This document shows, one piece after another, positions 49,031-59,594 of a stretch of 64,000 bases of DNA. The DNA is from Viscum album (taxonomy: Eukaryota > Streptophyta > Magnoliopsida > Santalales > Viscaceae), in assembly GCA_963277665.1 (NCBI GenBank), contig OY728137.1, positions 1,175,546,670-1,175,610,669 of the forward strand, written 5' to 3'. How positions within the stretch are numbered: the first letter of the stretch is position 1; the number at the start of each line of letters is the position of its first letter. Both the position numbers and the translations under genes were made by a program. The notes beneath the pieces were generated by a model. The model searched no databases and had not been told where the DNA came from. It saw only the letters and a program-made list of their open reading frames with translations.

Positions 49031-51258
49031 AAATGTCTGATTATGATGATACTAGAAGGAGTAGAAGAATACCGAGAAACAAACAACGTAGGTCTCCTCC
49101 TTGAAACAATGTAAGTACAAATTATGTTTGAATATTGTAGTCTTTCATATAATTTATCTGGTTATTGTTCATTTTATTTTATCATCTATGTTATTTTAGG
49201 CTACATCGTCAAAGAGACGCTTGGATTATTCCACTGAGGATGATATTGTGGCGGGGGGTACTGATTCTATAGGTCAGCCTACTACTACACCTCTTGAGAC
49301 ACCAGGAGGCCATCCTCCCATTATGCCACCTCCATATTATCCATACCCACCTTTTCTGTATCCCTTTTTGCCCGCACCCACATCAGATGGTAGTTCTCAG
49401 ACTCCCATCCCTCATTTTCCATTCCCACCATCCACTGTACAAGGTATTGTGCCCCCATATATCCCACTGCCATATCCATATCCATATCCACCCTCATCGG
49501 TACAAGGTTATCCATCGGGTTTTCTGCCTCCATCAGTACACTTTTCATCTACTATACATAGTACTCCTGTAGATATCTCACCTACCATGGAGGCTGCCCC
49601 CCCTCCAGACACAGCACTTCAGGGGTCAGTAGATCCCCCATCTACTGGTATTTGTTTAAACATCACTGTTACTGATTAATGATAAATTCATATATATTAT
49701 TTTCTTTTATTTTTGGTTTCATTATTAGCTCCAGCCTCTACCAGACGACGAGGCCGCACAAAAATGCACGAGGTTTGGAATCAGAAAACGCAAATCATAG
49801 TTGATTACAATGAGGACAATGCTATAATTAATAAAAATGGAACGAAATGTAAAAGTTTTATGGGAACACTTGCTAGACACAGAAATATCATTCCGGTTCA
49901 ACCGATAAGTTGGAAGGTAGTTGGACAACAAATAAAGGACAAAGCCTGGGCATAGATTTGGGTAAGTAATGTTAATCACCTTTTATATATATATAAATTT
50001 ATAATATTTTCTTAACAAATATTATGTCCATTGCATCTTCGATATAATTTTCCTGATGGAAAAAATGTAAAGCCTGCAAGGATAATGGATTTAGGTAAAA
50101 TGTGGCGAGCCAAAAAGTATGATTTATATCTTGGTTGGAAAAAGAGAGTTGGTACAGAGCTTGAAGAAGTACTGGTGATTCAAGATTGCCTAATATCACA
50201 ATATAAAGAGATGATCTGCTATTGGAAGAGTCCAGCATTTAAGGTGTTTGTTAAATTTATATATATATTCATTTATTTATTTGAAAATGATTTTAAATTA
50301 CTTGTTTTATTTATGTTAATGAATTTATATAATTATTTTTTTATAGGAGAAATCAAACAGAAATAAAACAAACAAGAGTGCAATGAAACACATTTATACT
50401 CGCGGACACACTTCATTACCAAATCATGAGCAGACGCAGGTAATTTAACATTTAAAATATTTAGCTTTGTTTAGTGTAATTTTTTTAACTTCCAATTTTG
50501 ATTTATTTCTTTGTTTTTTTCTATAAAAAGGCATCGAATATCGAGGGTCACGTTCCTCGCTCAACTTTGTTTTGTTCAAGCCGGAAAAAGAAAGATGGTA
50601 CTGTGCCAAATCCCGACACTGAGAAGGTGATTGTAAGTATATTTAAATTTCTTTGATTTTTATTGAATTTCATTCCTTATATTATTTTATCATTTTAATT
50701 TATGTTATATATAAATCAACAGAATACTTTAGAGGCATTGGCATAAAAAGAACCTGACAATTTGGGCCCAAACATCTACATCAGGTATTAGGAGATGAGC
50801 TTCAGGGTAGAGTGCGTTGTCGACCTGGGAAGAAGATTGTACCATCTCAATACTGGTCTACTAACGTTACTTCGAGTACCGGTTCTGGTTTTGTCAGAGT
50901 GGAACAAATGAATGCCACAATCAAAAAAGCAAGTCAAAAATCAGAACAGGCAATAACTGCAAATATGATGAAATTTATGTCTGCCCTTTCTTCTACACTT
51001 CCACCAGAATCAGCTGCAACGATTGATGCCTTTTTGATGTCGATGCATTCTGCTAATGTAGATTCTTCTGTCAGAGCCAGAGATGGACCTAGTGCTGGTA
51101 CCGGTTCAGATACAGATGCTGATGATGATGTTGGTGGTGTGAGAGGTGGTGATGGTGTTTCTGTAGGAGGTTTGGATGAGGGTTATCATGATTCTGATGA
51201 TACTGATATTGAGACTCACTTTTTATGTAAATTGTATTTTTGTATTGGTAATGTATGA
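49031..51258 (+). pseudogene. TnpA-like CACTA protein (plant transposase Ptta/En/Spm family), decayed
   Basis: DNA-binding partner that recognises subterminal motifs. Several exons are separated by GT-AG introns, for example about 50,242-50,346, 50,440-50,531 and 50,633-50,720. The N-terminal exons hold a basic SRRIPRNKQ segment and a long Pro/Tyr-rich low-complexity region (49,290-49,620). The core follows: WKVVGQQIKDKAW, then KMWRAKKYDLYLGW near 50,098. A KSNRNKTNKSAMKHIYTRG-type block (near 50,350-50,405) matches the conserved K-x-N-R motif of this family. The C-terminus is helical then acidic/Gly-rich (51,080-51,220). Stops at about 49,102, 49,953 and 50,746 break it. Confidence 0.75.
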
Positions 51259-51329
51259 AGAGTTCCATGCATCTGATTACACTGCTTTTTTTATCAATAT
51301 CATTAATATTTACCATATCTTATTAGGAA

Positions 51330-51630
51330 TGAGAATGAATACTAACCTATAGATCTACCTTAATCTAACTATGTCTAGTATTAGATATAGACCTACCGAC
51401 AAGACTTCTCAATCTATAATTTTCTTTAACTACCTCAGTTAAAGCTATGTATTCAAATTCAGTAGCTGAAAGTGCAACAATAGATTACATATTTGAATTC
51501 TAGGAAATGAAACCTCCAAATTCAGTAAACACATTAATAGTTAAGGATTTACAATTGTCAACATTAAAAATATAGTCAGCATCAACCAAACCACAAATAA
51601 TTTAAGTAGTATCCACAAACTACATTTTCA
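51330..51630 (-). pseudogene. Ty1/copia RNase H fragment
   Basis: Antisense reading gives GLVDADYIFNVDNCKSL and GGFIS, then SIVALSATEFEYIALTEVV. This is the unmistakable RNase H end of a copia pol (DAD, SVALS-TEAEY-A). Only about 90 residues, with two stops. It lies between the TnpA-like gene and the HMGB fragment, and may be from the same copia source as 41,400-43,200. Confidence 0.82.
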
Positions 51631-51856
51631 TGTGAGCATCAAATGTCGCTATTTTTCTCCCCCTGAAATTGAAACTACTAGATAGCCAACGCTTCATCTC
51701 CCAATGATGTATCTGTATTTGATCTGTGCTATTTTGTATATGGTTTTTGACCTTACGTATCTTAGTGAAAGGATATATTTTTCCCCCACACAACCGAAAT
51801 CTTCGTGATCTGCTTTAATGCGTTGAGACTTATTTCATTTTGTATGTCACGTTCAG

Positions 51857-52374
51857 GGAATATTTCAGAAAGCAGTTCAAAGAAAAACACCCCAACAAAA
51901 AATCTGTATCAGTGGTAAGCGACTTCATGTTCCTCATTGAAGCTGTGGGGGTATTTGATTTGATATCTCATAGATGCTTACTGCTCAAATCTCCATGTTT
52001 GTTTCATGAAAACCAGGTGGAAAAATCTACTGGAGAGAAATGGAAGTCCATGAACGAAGCCGTAAGTTAATGTTATTTGCAGCTCGTCATGTATTCCACT
52101 GCTCACTTTTGAAATTTTCAGAAAAAACGTCCCTTCACGGTGAAGGATGAGAAGCGGAAAGCCGAATATGAGAAGACTATAGATGCGTACAAAAAGGGAC
52201 AGGGAGCAAGCAAGGGCGAGGATGAAGATTCAGACAAGTCAAAATCAGAGGTCCATGATGAAGATGAAGACGAAGAAGAGGGCAGCGAAGAGGTTTGTGA
52301 TAACTTGAGCTATGTGTGTTTCATGGTGTCTTGCATTTATTTGAATCTCTATTTTGCAGGAGGACGAGGAGTAG
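51857..52374 (+). pseudogene. Captured HMGB (HMG-box chromatin protein) gene fragment with intact introns
   Basis: Plant HMGB proteins bend DNA in chromatin. Four exons: 51,857-51,914, 52,017-52,061, 52,122-52,292 and 52,360-52,374 (TAG). All three introns keep GT-AG, and no stop occurs in about 95 codons. Exon 1 gives EYFRKQFKEKHPNKKSVSV (middle of the HMG box), exon 2 TGEKWKSMNEA, and exon 3 KRKAEYEKTIDAYKK, then the acidic tail SDKSKSEVHDEDEDEE; exon 4 encodes the last acidic residues. Exon positions match plant HMGB genes. The basic N-terminus and first half of the HMG box are missing, and no start codon belongs to it. It sits inside CACTA1, so it is a transposon-captured copy. A normal plant HMGB is about 140-180 residues. 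Whether it is transcribed is unknown. Confidence 0.9.
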
Positions 52375-53873
52375 CCGTTGGGAGAGAGGAAATGCCTGGC
52401 ATGACCTTTGTTTATTTTTGTGTTTCTCAGTATTATGTTTCGTACTAGTTATGAGTAGCGATGTGGAGTGTTATATAATGACTATTTTGCTAATTGTAAT
52501 TGACGGTCAGAGCACCGTCTATGTCTTCTAAATCCCTGAACAACTTCTGCTATCTCCATTTCATCATAACTGCATGTTTTTCCGCTTCTTTGTGTTTTTG
52601 AAATGTTGTTGCTTTACTGGATCCAATTTATTTATCTAATTATCCATGCTAACTTGTATCCTTTCAAGCTTAGCTTATCTAGAGGGTCTTATCGTTTACA
52701 TCTTTGCAAGATTACTTTATTGGAAGACCTCACATATAGTGCTCAGTTAGTGGTGTAGTACCATGTTACAATGCCACTAGTGTTCTATTGAAGTTTATAA
52801 TATATCCAATACATTGCGTACTAACTGTAATCCTTCTTAAGTGATAACTTGATCCATTGGTTGCTTTTCATTATGACTGTGCCTTGTGTATTGTCTTGAT
52901 TTTCATTATTGTGGAATATTGGTTTAAATTTCATTGTAATGGGATGCTATGGGAAATTTGATATTGTATGAGCGTTGTTGGGTGAACCTTTGGGCTACAG
53001 TTTTAGGCTGTGTGATTTCTAGGAGTTTGTGGATTGTGACATGGCGTTTCAAGTGGTAAATGAACGACGTAGATAAAAAAAGTGCTACATACACTCAATG
53101 GTAATATGAGTATGTATTCAAGTGGGATGGAAAAATTGAAATAAGACCTATTAAAACTCAACCTCTTGGATTTTCCCATCACACAATCTTTGGAAAATGA
53201 AAGATTTATAGTTGTGATGTTACTCAATAGCCCTTGGTTGTTGTGTTCCTCTAAGACTTTGGAGCTGAAATTCCCTATCTCATATGCTATAGTATATTAT
53301 TGTTAGTTCTTGTATTGTAAACACTGCCCAATTTCCATAAATGGGTCTTCCCATTCAAAACATATAACCCATTGTTTATAGATCCTTTTATGATAATTAT
53401 TGATCCTTTAGAGATCTTGATATTTGGTCTACAGGTAAATCCATTTGGATTCTAACTCACGCATGAGTTTATTATGCCCAGGCTTAATGTGCTCAGGTTT
53501 AACATAGTGAAAACATATTACTTTTCTATCACAGAGCTTGTCCTAGATTTGGGTTATTTATTAATCTTATTTTTGTCCCTACTGAATTGTTTTTTCTTAC
53601 CTTTAGTTTAAGGTCTCCCCCTTGTGAAAAACTCTTATCCTCACCTTTTTTTTGTTCTAGAATGCAATTCCTTAGACAGATGGGCTGATTTGATATCTTC
53701 TAATGTTAAATAAACTCAACCATACATCATGGTCATAACAAGTGTTCTATATCTATTTCAAGAGTGATTAATATGATCATTTCTAGATCCTCATAATCTA
53801 TATAAACATTAATATTTCTAAATCTAACATGAATTTATTACCTCATTTAAATGGTTTTTTATATATGTACTAG
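52375..53873 (+). other. HMGB 3' flank and unassigned CACTA1 sequence
   Basis: 52,375 to roughly 52,560 reads like an HMGB 3' untranslated region (less AT-rich, directly after the stop). From 52,560 to 53,873 I recognise nothing. Capture of more host sequence is possible but unsupported. Confidence 0.4.
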
Positions 53874-54298
53874 GGGGGGTGTGCTGGGCCCCAGGGGGAG
53901 GGGTTGTGTCGGTGGGGACATGGGGCAGGGAGAGGGGGGAAGGGGGGTGTGCAGGTGGGGGGGCAGGGGGTGTGCTGGGGAAGGGGGGTGGGGTGTGTGC
54001 AGGTGGGGGGGGGAGCAGGTGGGGGGCAGGGGGTGTGCAGGTGGGAGGGCAGGGGGGGGGCAGGGGGTGTGCAGGTGGGGGGTAGGGGGCAGGGAGAGGG
54101 GACATGGGGGTGTGCAGGTGGGGGGGAAGGGGGTGTGCTGGGGCAGGGGTGGGGTGTGTGCAGGTAGAGGGGGGCAGGGGGAGGGGGGTGTGCATGTGGG
54201 AGGGCAGGGGAGGGGGTAGGGGGGTGTCCAGGTGGGGGGTAGGGGGCAGGAGAGGGGGCAGGGGGGGTGTGCAGGGGGGGGGGGGGCAAGGGGCAGGG
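53874..54298 (+). repeat. G-rich minisatellite 1
   Basis: About 425 bases of short units built on ggtgtgcaggtgggggg and ggggcaggg, almost purely G on the plus strand with T, C and A punctuation. Many runs of four or more G could form quadruplexes. Long frames on both strands (Gly/Cys/Val-rich, and Pro/His/Thr-rich antisense) are low-complexity artefacts. Confidence 0.85.
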
Positions 54299-55384
54299 AG
54301 AAATTCTCATTTTCTCCCGTGATTTTTTTCTCCAAATCAATCTAAACAATTGTTTTTTCTTTGATCTTAATTATCATAGCCCGGAGTGGCTAAACCACTA
54401 AGGGGAAGGGTTGATTGTATGAGTCTTATGATCTTATTGAATTTCTAAATCAGAACCATCTAACCCAAATGATAGTATAATGTAAAATAGATTCTATGTA
54501 TTAAATTATTTTATGAATCCTTATATTATATTTATATGATTTAACTTGGCCTGATTAGAGTTGAGTTGGCTATGACTATTAACATTTGCCACTTTCTGCC
54601 ATTACAACTAGGATTAAAGAATCATCGTTTTTAGCTATATCAAAACTAAGGAATATTTAACTCTTATATAGACCTGTTTTGGGTTTTACATGACAAAATA
54701 GTGTTTCAAAATCCACTTCGAAGCCTAATCCATAGGATTATTCCATGTTAGGACCAATGTTATCCTTTTTACCTCAATCTCAAAATAGACCGTGATCCCT
54801 ATTTCTTACTAAATGTTAAACAAACTCAATAGCATCAATCATATCCCAAAACCAATACAAATTTTGAGGACTCCTAAAAAAATGTTTAGAGTCCAATTTT
54901 CTATTCTACCAAACATTCTCCATGGGTTCGACCACCACACTATCAATATACTACAAATTATAGCATGTGTAGTTTGGGATAAAAGAATTATAATTTGACT
55001 GCAACCCATGTAAAGTAAATAATAAATATGGGATCATCAAATTTTGATGATGATTACAGGAAATATTTTTACTATCCTTATGCATAGGGACCTTTAGCAC
55101 AAACCTAGGATAACCTCACCCTCCCCATATTCTATTTCAATCATTCCTTTTTTATTTTGGAAGCACTATGTCATTATTTTTAAAGCCTAGTTCATGTGTC
55201 ATGACCCTCTAACATATTCAAATGGTCATGACACCCATTAAATGCTTACCTTTATGCCTAAAATTGCATGGTACCTTTCCAATTTATTCCATTTTATGTA
55301 CGGAATACCACAAAAAACTAGCCAGTCCCAACCGAACCAACATTCGATATGTTCAAACAATACATCAAGGAGATCATCCTAATA
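54299..55384. other. Unassigned CACTA1 sequence
   Basis: AT-rich, no confident coding match. A 61-residue open frame at 54,813-54,998 has protein-like composition, but I do not recognise it. Confidence 0.4.
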
Positions 55385-55695
55385 TGCAGGGGGGGCTGCT
55401 TTCCAGGGGGGGCTGCTGTCCAGTAGGGGGGGCTGTCCAGGGGGGTCCAGCAGGGGGGGGGGGATGCTGGTCTAGGGAGCTTTAGCAGGGGGGGTCTGTC
55501 CAGGGGGGGGGGATTCTGTCTAGGGGGGCTGTCCAGGGGGGGTGCTGTCCAGGGGGGTCCAGTAGGGGGGGTGGGGGTGCTGCTGTCCAGGGGGGTCCAA
55601 TAGGGGGGGGGGCTGCTGTCTAGCAGGGAGGGTTGTCCAGGGGGGTCCAGAAGGGGGGGGGGGGGCTTCTGTCCGGGGGGGGGGGGGGCTTCTGT
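55385..55695 (+). repeat. G-rich minisatellite 2
   Basis: About 310 bases of units near caggggggtccagtaggggg and ggctgctgtcc, different from minisatellite 1. G runs reach 12 or more bases near 55,670. Confidence 0.85.
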
Positions 55696-55829
55696 AAATA
55701 ATCCTTTTAGAGTTATTTCATATTTTTATTTTCATTTATTGAGTCCACTTTTGTCTTTTCTTAATCTGTTATGTTAGAAGGTTCTTGTTCAATTGAATAT
55801 TATTTTATAATGATTTGTTTCACATACAG

Positions 55830-56235
55830 GGATCTCTCATACAACTCAATGACGGGGAACTTACCTCATAGTTTCAGGTCACTTTCAAGCCTTGGTAGTA
55901 CTGTAAGCAACTGAGACTTTAGTTAAGATAATTATCATTTTTTAATGTATTTATGGATTTATCCAGGTATTTACAGATCAATCAATTCACTGGTCTAATT
56001 TATGCCCTTTCTGGCATTCCCCTTGATGATTTTTAAGTTGATGGTATGTTTAAACAACACTTACTTGAATTGACATCTTTCTAGTTTACATAGTTTTTGT
56101 TACCATGTAATTAATCAGATTTCACTGCTTTAGTTTGTATGAATTCTGAGCATCCTTAGTGCAAAATCTTTAATCTTTTCTTTCTTTTACTGATGCTATC
56201 AGGAATGTTTAAAACAACCAATTTATTGGAGCTTA
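55830..56235 (+). pseudogene. Captured LRR receptor-like kinase fragment (STRUBBELIG family-like)
   Basis: Host gene piece inside CACTA1. Exon 1 (55,830-55,902) reads DLSYNSMTGNLPHSFRSLSS, a leucine-rich repeat unit. After an intron (55,903-55,966, GT-AG), exon 2 (55,967-56,043) reads YLQINQFTGLIYALSGIPLD, and a third short piece near 56,213 reads NNQFIG. The order DLS-N-TG-LP-SF-SL, YLQ-NQ-TG, L-PLDDLN and NNQF-G is characteristic of STRUBBELIG-receptor genes, whose LRR units sit in small exons like these. A stop (TAA) closes exon 2, and exon 1 to 2 is out of phase by one base. No kinase domain is present. Confidence 0.75.
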
Positions 56236-56470
56236 TTTGTGTATTGTTGTGACATTGTTAGCACTTGGTGGACCACCCTTGTTATCTGTATATAGATTAT
56301 TACTATTTTATTTATTTTACTTTATATTCACTAACCCAACATATTATGGGATATATTAAAGTAATTAATATTATTTAACAACTTAATTTTATGCTCATTT
56401 CCTACACATGTATACAGATTGTTACTATTTTATTTATTTTATAGGTCTTGTGTTTTTTTACTTTATATTC
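56236..56470. other. Unassigned AT-rich sequence after the LRR fragment
   Basis: Probably host intron or flank captured with the LRR piece; a tatacagatt-type phrase recurs near 56,287 and 56,411. Confidence 0.35.
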
Positions 56471-56474
56471 ACCT

Positions 56475-56602
56475 CCATTGGGGGGTGCTGGTGTAGGTTG
56501 GGGGGGGGGTCTAGGGGGATGGGGGTGTGCAGTGTGTAGGGGGAAGGGGGTGGGGTGCAAGGTGCAGGGGGGTGGGGCAGGGGAGGCATGCAGGAGCAGG
56601 GA
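56475..56602 (+). repeat. G-rich direct repeat, copy 1
   Basis: About 125 bases starting ggggggtgctggtgtaggtt, repeated about 600 bases downstream at 57,076-57,208 with small indels in the G runs. Confidence 0.85.
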
Positions 56603-57075
56603 GTTCAAAAATTTGGTTTATGTAAGATGCGGGATGAATGAATGGGCTTTGAAACTCTGGTACAAGGATATCCCAAACCAGATGATTTTTCTTATTTGAT
56701 GAATGAGACATCAAGCGCTTCCAATGGAGGAGAATATTTAGAATTAGGGGGTGGATTTGGCATCTGGATGTCACTGTTGTACAAAGGCCACACTATAAAT
56801 CTTCTTGGAACTTATTTTTTCAGAGTGACTGGGTGAGGGGGATCTGGAGGTTTATGGGACAATTTTTGAATATCAACAGCAGTGGGAACTCCATGTAGGA
56901 GATTATTGAGGCCTTGTTCCAAGGGGAGAGCTAGGGGTGGAGTTTATGATTCATTTATGTTTTTTCTTGGATGTGTGTGGGACTATTTGGGATGGTAGGA
57001 ATAATGTAAGAAGGCAAGAGGAATTCCTCAATCTATTTTTAGGTTCAAGTGAAAATGATTTGTATTACCTTGTAT
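56603..57075 (+). other. Sequence between the two G-rich direct repeats
   Basis: Some plus-strand frames hint at a degraded protein. A TIWDGRNNVRR segment near 56,980-57,015 is reminiscent of the W-x-IW-x-x-RN motif at the C-terminus of LINE or RNase H-like proteins. Too short and broken for a firm call. Confidence 0.3.
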
Positions 57076-57208
57076 GGGGGGTGCTGGTGTAGGTTGGGGG
57101 GCGGTCTAGGGGGAGGGGGGGTGTGCAGTGAGGAGGGGGCAGGGGGGTGGGGTGCAAGGTGCAGGGGGGTGGGGCAGGGGAGGTGTGCAGGAGCAGGGGG
57201 TGGGGGTG
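57076..57208 (+). repeat. G-rich direct repeat, copy 2
   Basis: Second copy of 56,475-56,602, followed by a short unique stretch and the right subterminal array of CACTA1. Confidence 0.85.
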
Positions 57209-57275
57209 CTGGGGAAGTCCTCCCAATAGCCAGTACGATTCACTGTGCTGGGTTTTTTTTTATGCAGTAGAAAGA

Positions 57276-57515
57276 CCTATAGCCACGGTTTCAAATCGTG
57301 GCTATAGGGCTTTAGCCACAGTGAACGTGGATTTTACTGGAATTTATAGGGCTGGCCCTATAGCCACGATTTCAAACCGTGGCTATAGGTTTAGACCTAT
57401 AGCCACGCCAATACTAGCCACAGTTCATAAAACCATGGCTATAACCTATAACCACAGTTTTGGGGCCTATAGCCACAGTTTAGAACCGTGTCTATAACCT
57501 AAATTTCCAGTAGTG
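57276..57515 (-). repeat. Right subterminal array and terminal inverted repeat of CACTA1
   Basis: At least six ctatagccacg or complementary cgtggctatag motifs, several paired as near-perfect palindromes separated by a few bases. It ends with ctaaatttccagtagtg, the inverted counterpart of the left end. Confidence 0.9.
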
Positions 57516-59151
57516 AAAGTATAGGTGGATAGAGTTCCTTCAGAACTATGATTTTAAGATCTCATACACCTTAAGAAAATATAATGTCATTGTTGATGAT
57601 TTGAGAAAAAATTCATAAAAGGATGTTGTTTGGGAATCTGTAAATGCTTGGAGAGCGATGGGGGAGTTGTTCTCCCTACACTTAAATAAAAGGGTGGATG
57701 GTGGTAGAGGTATTTTGTTTCAGATGGTAGCTCAATATTCTATGATGCATCAAGTGGAGGAGTCTCAGTGGGAAGACTCAGAGGTAGAGGTGTTGTATAA
57801 TCATGTTGGCCATGACGATACTCCATAGGGTGGTCAGAACCAAATGAAATTTCAGGGGAGAATGTTTGTTCTGGTATCAATGCATGATGGATTCCTTTAT
57901 GAGTTTTATAGTTCACCTTTGGAGGTACACCCAGGAGCTTCTAAGATGTACCGTGACTTGATACTATAGTTTTAGTGTCCCAAGATGAAGTGGGAATTGG
58001 CAATGTTTGTGGCAAGGTTCTTGGTTTTCCAATAGGTAAAGGCATAACATCGTGTTCCTGGTGGTTTTTTACAACCCTTGGATGTCACTGAGTAGAAATG
58101 GGATGAAATGCCGATGGATTTCATCATAGGGTTACCCATATCTTAGGGTGGTTGTGATGCTATCTAGGTGATAATGGATCATTTGATGAAATTAACCCAC
58201 TTCTTAGTGATCAAGGATTTAGGCCTAGTGGATGTTTTAACAAAGGGGTATGTGGATGAGGTGGTGTGGTTTCATGGATTTCTAATTTTCATTGGCTCGG
58301 ATCAAGATGCTCATTTTACCTAATGAGTCTGTAGGGGATTGAAGCATGATTTTGGAACCCAGTTGCACCTCATCACTACATTACACCCACATACAGATGG
58401 GAAGATGGAACAAACTATCCAGATGATAGAGGATATTTTTCGGGCATGTGTCTTGGACTTTGGTGGATCATGGGTACAACAACTGCACTTGGACAAGTTT
58501 TCTTATAATAATAGATATCACTATTCCATTGGCATGTCTCCGTTTGAGTCTTTTTATGAAAGGTTATGTCATTATCTATTGTACTGGACTGAGGTTGGGG
58601 AGGCAACAGTTCTTGGTCCTGAGGTGGTTTAGAGAACAACAGAGAAGGTTCAGTTGGTTTGAGAGATAATGAAAGAAGAACCAGATTTACAGAAGTCTTA
58701 TGCTGATCATAAGAGGAGGATACTAGAGTTTGAGGTTGGGTACCATATGTTCTTGAAGGCTTCCCCTCAACATGGGCATAAGATATTCGAGAATGGGAGT
58801 AATATCTCTCTCTGGTTTGTTAGACCCTTTGAGGTGTTGGGGTGAGTTGGTAAGGTGGAATATCAGTTGGAATTTCCATCGTAGTTGGGAAGGGTCTATA
58901 ATTTATTTCACATCTCTCATCTCCATTAGTATCTTCATGATGAATCTCATTTCATTGAATGGGGAGAGTTGGATATTGATAATGATGAAAACTTTATGAA
59001 GCATCTAGTAGAGATCCAAGACCATCAAGAGAAGGTGCTATGAGGATGAACCAATCCCATGGTTTGGGTTCTATGGAGGCATGATGTGTTAGAGGAGAGT
59101 ACTTGGGATCATGAGACGTAGATGTGAGCCTATTACCCTGAGTTGTTTTGA
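57516..59151 (+). pseudogene. RNase H end, integrase and chromodomain of element C, right part
   Basis: Begins in the same reading register where 40,661 stopped, with RWIEFLQNYDFK (RNase H end). Integrase traces: PLDVTE, MPMDFIIGLP (near 58,110), VIMDHLMKLTHF, IGSDQDAHFT, HPHTDGKMEQT (near 58,389) and the WVQQLHLDKFSYNN block. A GPFEVL-like segment (here RPFEVLG) precedes FHISHLH. A chromodomain covers about 59,007-59,151 (EKVL, then VLWRHDVLEESTWDHE and YYPELF), expected to target histone-marked chromatin. About ten stops. Confidence 0.9.
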
Positions 59152-59594
59152 TTTTTCCATTTTATTATTTTCTTTGTGATGTGTTGTTCAAACCTTAGTG
59201 TTTTATGAAATATGTTGTTTTCCCCTTGATGTTATGCGTGCTGTGTGATGGGTGATGATGTTTCGACATGAGAAAAATGGAAGACCTGATTCCTAATCAA
59301 AATTAATTCTATTACAATGTGATTAAACTCACGTGGGAGAGTCAGTGCTTCCCAAAGTAGATAGTATCTTGAAATAGAGGATGAAATTCCCTGATTCCTA
59401 TGTTTGGTATAGTATGGTTGTTTATATTTTATGAGAGTTTGGGTTAATGGGTTTAATTGGCAGCAATGTTTTAGGTTTAATGAGATCCTTGAGAGGTATC
59501 TCGAGGGATGGTTGTTTAGAACCTTCCTCTCTTTTCTTCTGGGTTGATTTTGAATTATTTAGGTTGAGAATAGTTTGATAGGTATCTTACGTAA
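59152..59594 (+). other. 3' untranslated region of element C
   Basis: No gene. A gaggatgaaattccc phrase near 59,377 resembles the conserved post-pol phrase of Tekay elements. No clean polypurine tract abuts the 3' LTR. Confidence 0.5.

Larger units (their letters stand above)
40662..57515 (+). mobile_element. CACTA1: 16.9-kb CACTA (En/Spm) transposon carrying captured gene fragments
   Basis: Ends are inverted: CACTACTATAAATTTAAG at the left and its near complement (ctaaatttccagtagtg) at the right. The 3-bp flanks are AAA on both sides (40,659-40,661 and 57,516-57,518), as expected for CACTA elements. Removing the element and one AAA restores the register of the surrounding RNase H frame. Subterminal arrays of a ctatagccacg-type motif lie inside both ends. 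Cargo: TnpD- and TnpA-like genes (both decayed), copia pieces, an HMGB fragment, an LRR-kinase fragment and G-rich minisatellites. Probably no longer self-mobile, but the ends look usable by a related transposase. Confidence 0.92.

Noticed and set aside
53851..54349. Several overlapping ORFs of 68-159 codons on both strands
   Set aside because: Low-complexity translations (Gly/Cys/Val or Pro/His/Thr) of the G-rich minisatellite; open in many frames because G-runs and C-runs lack stops.
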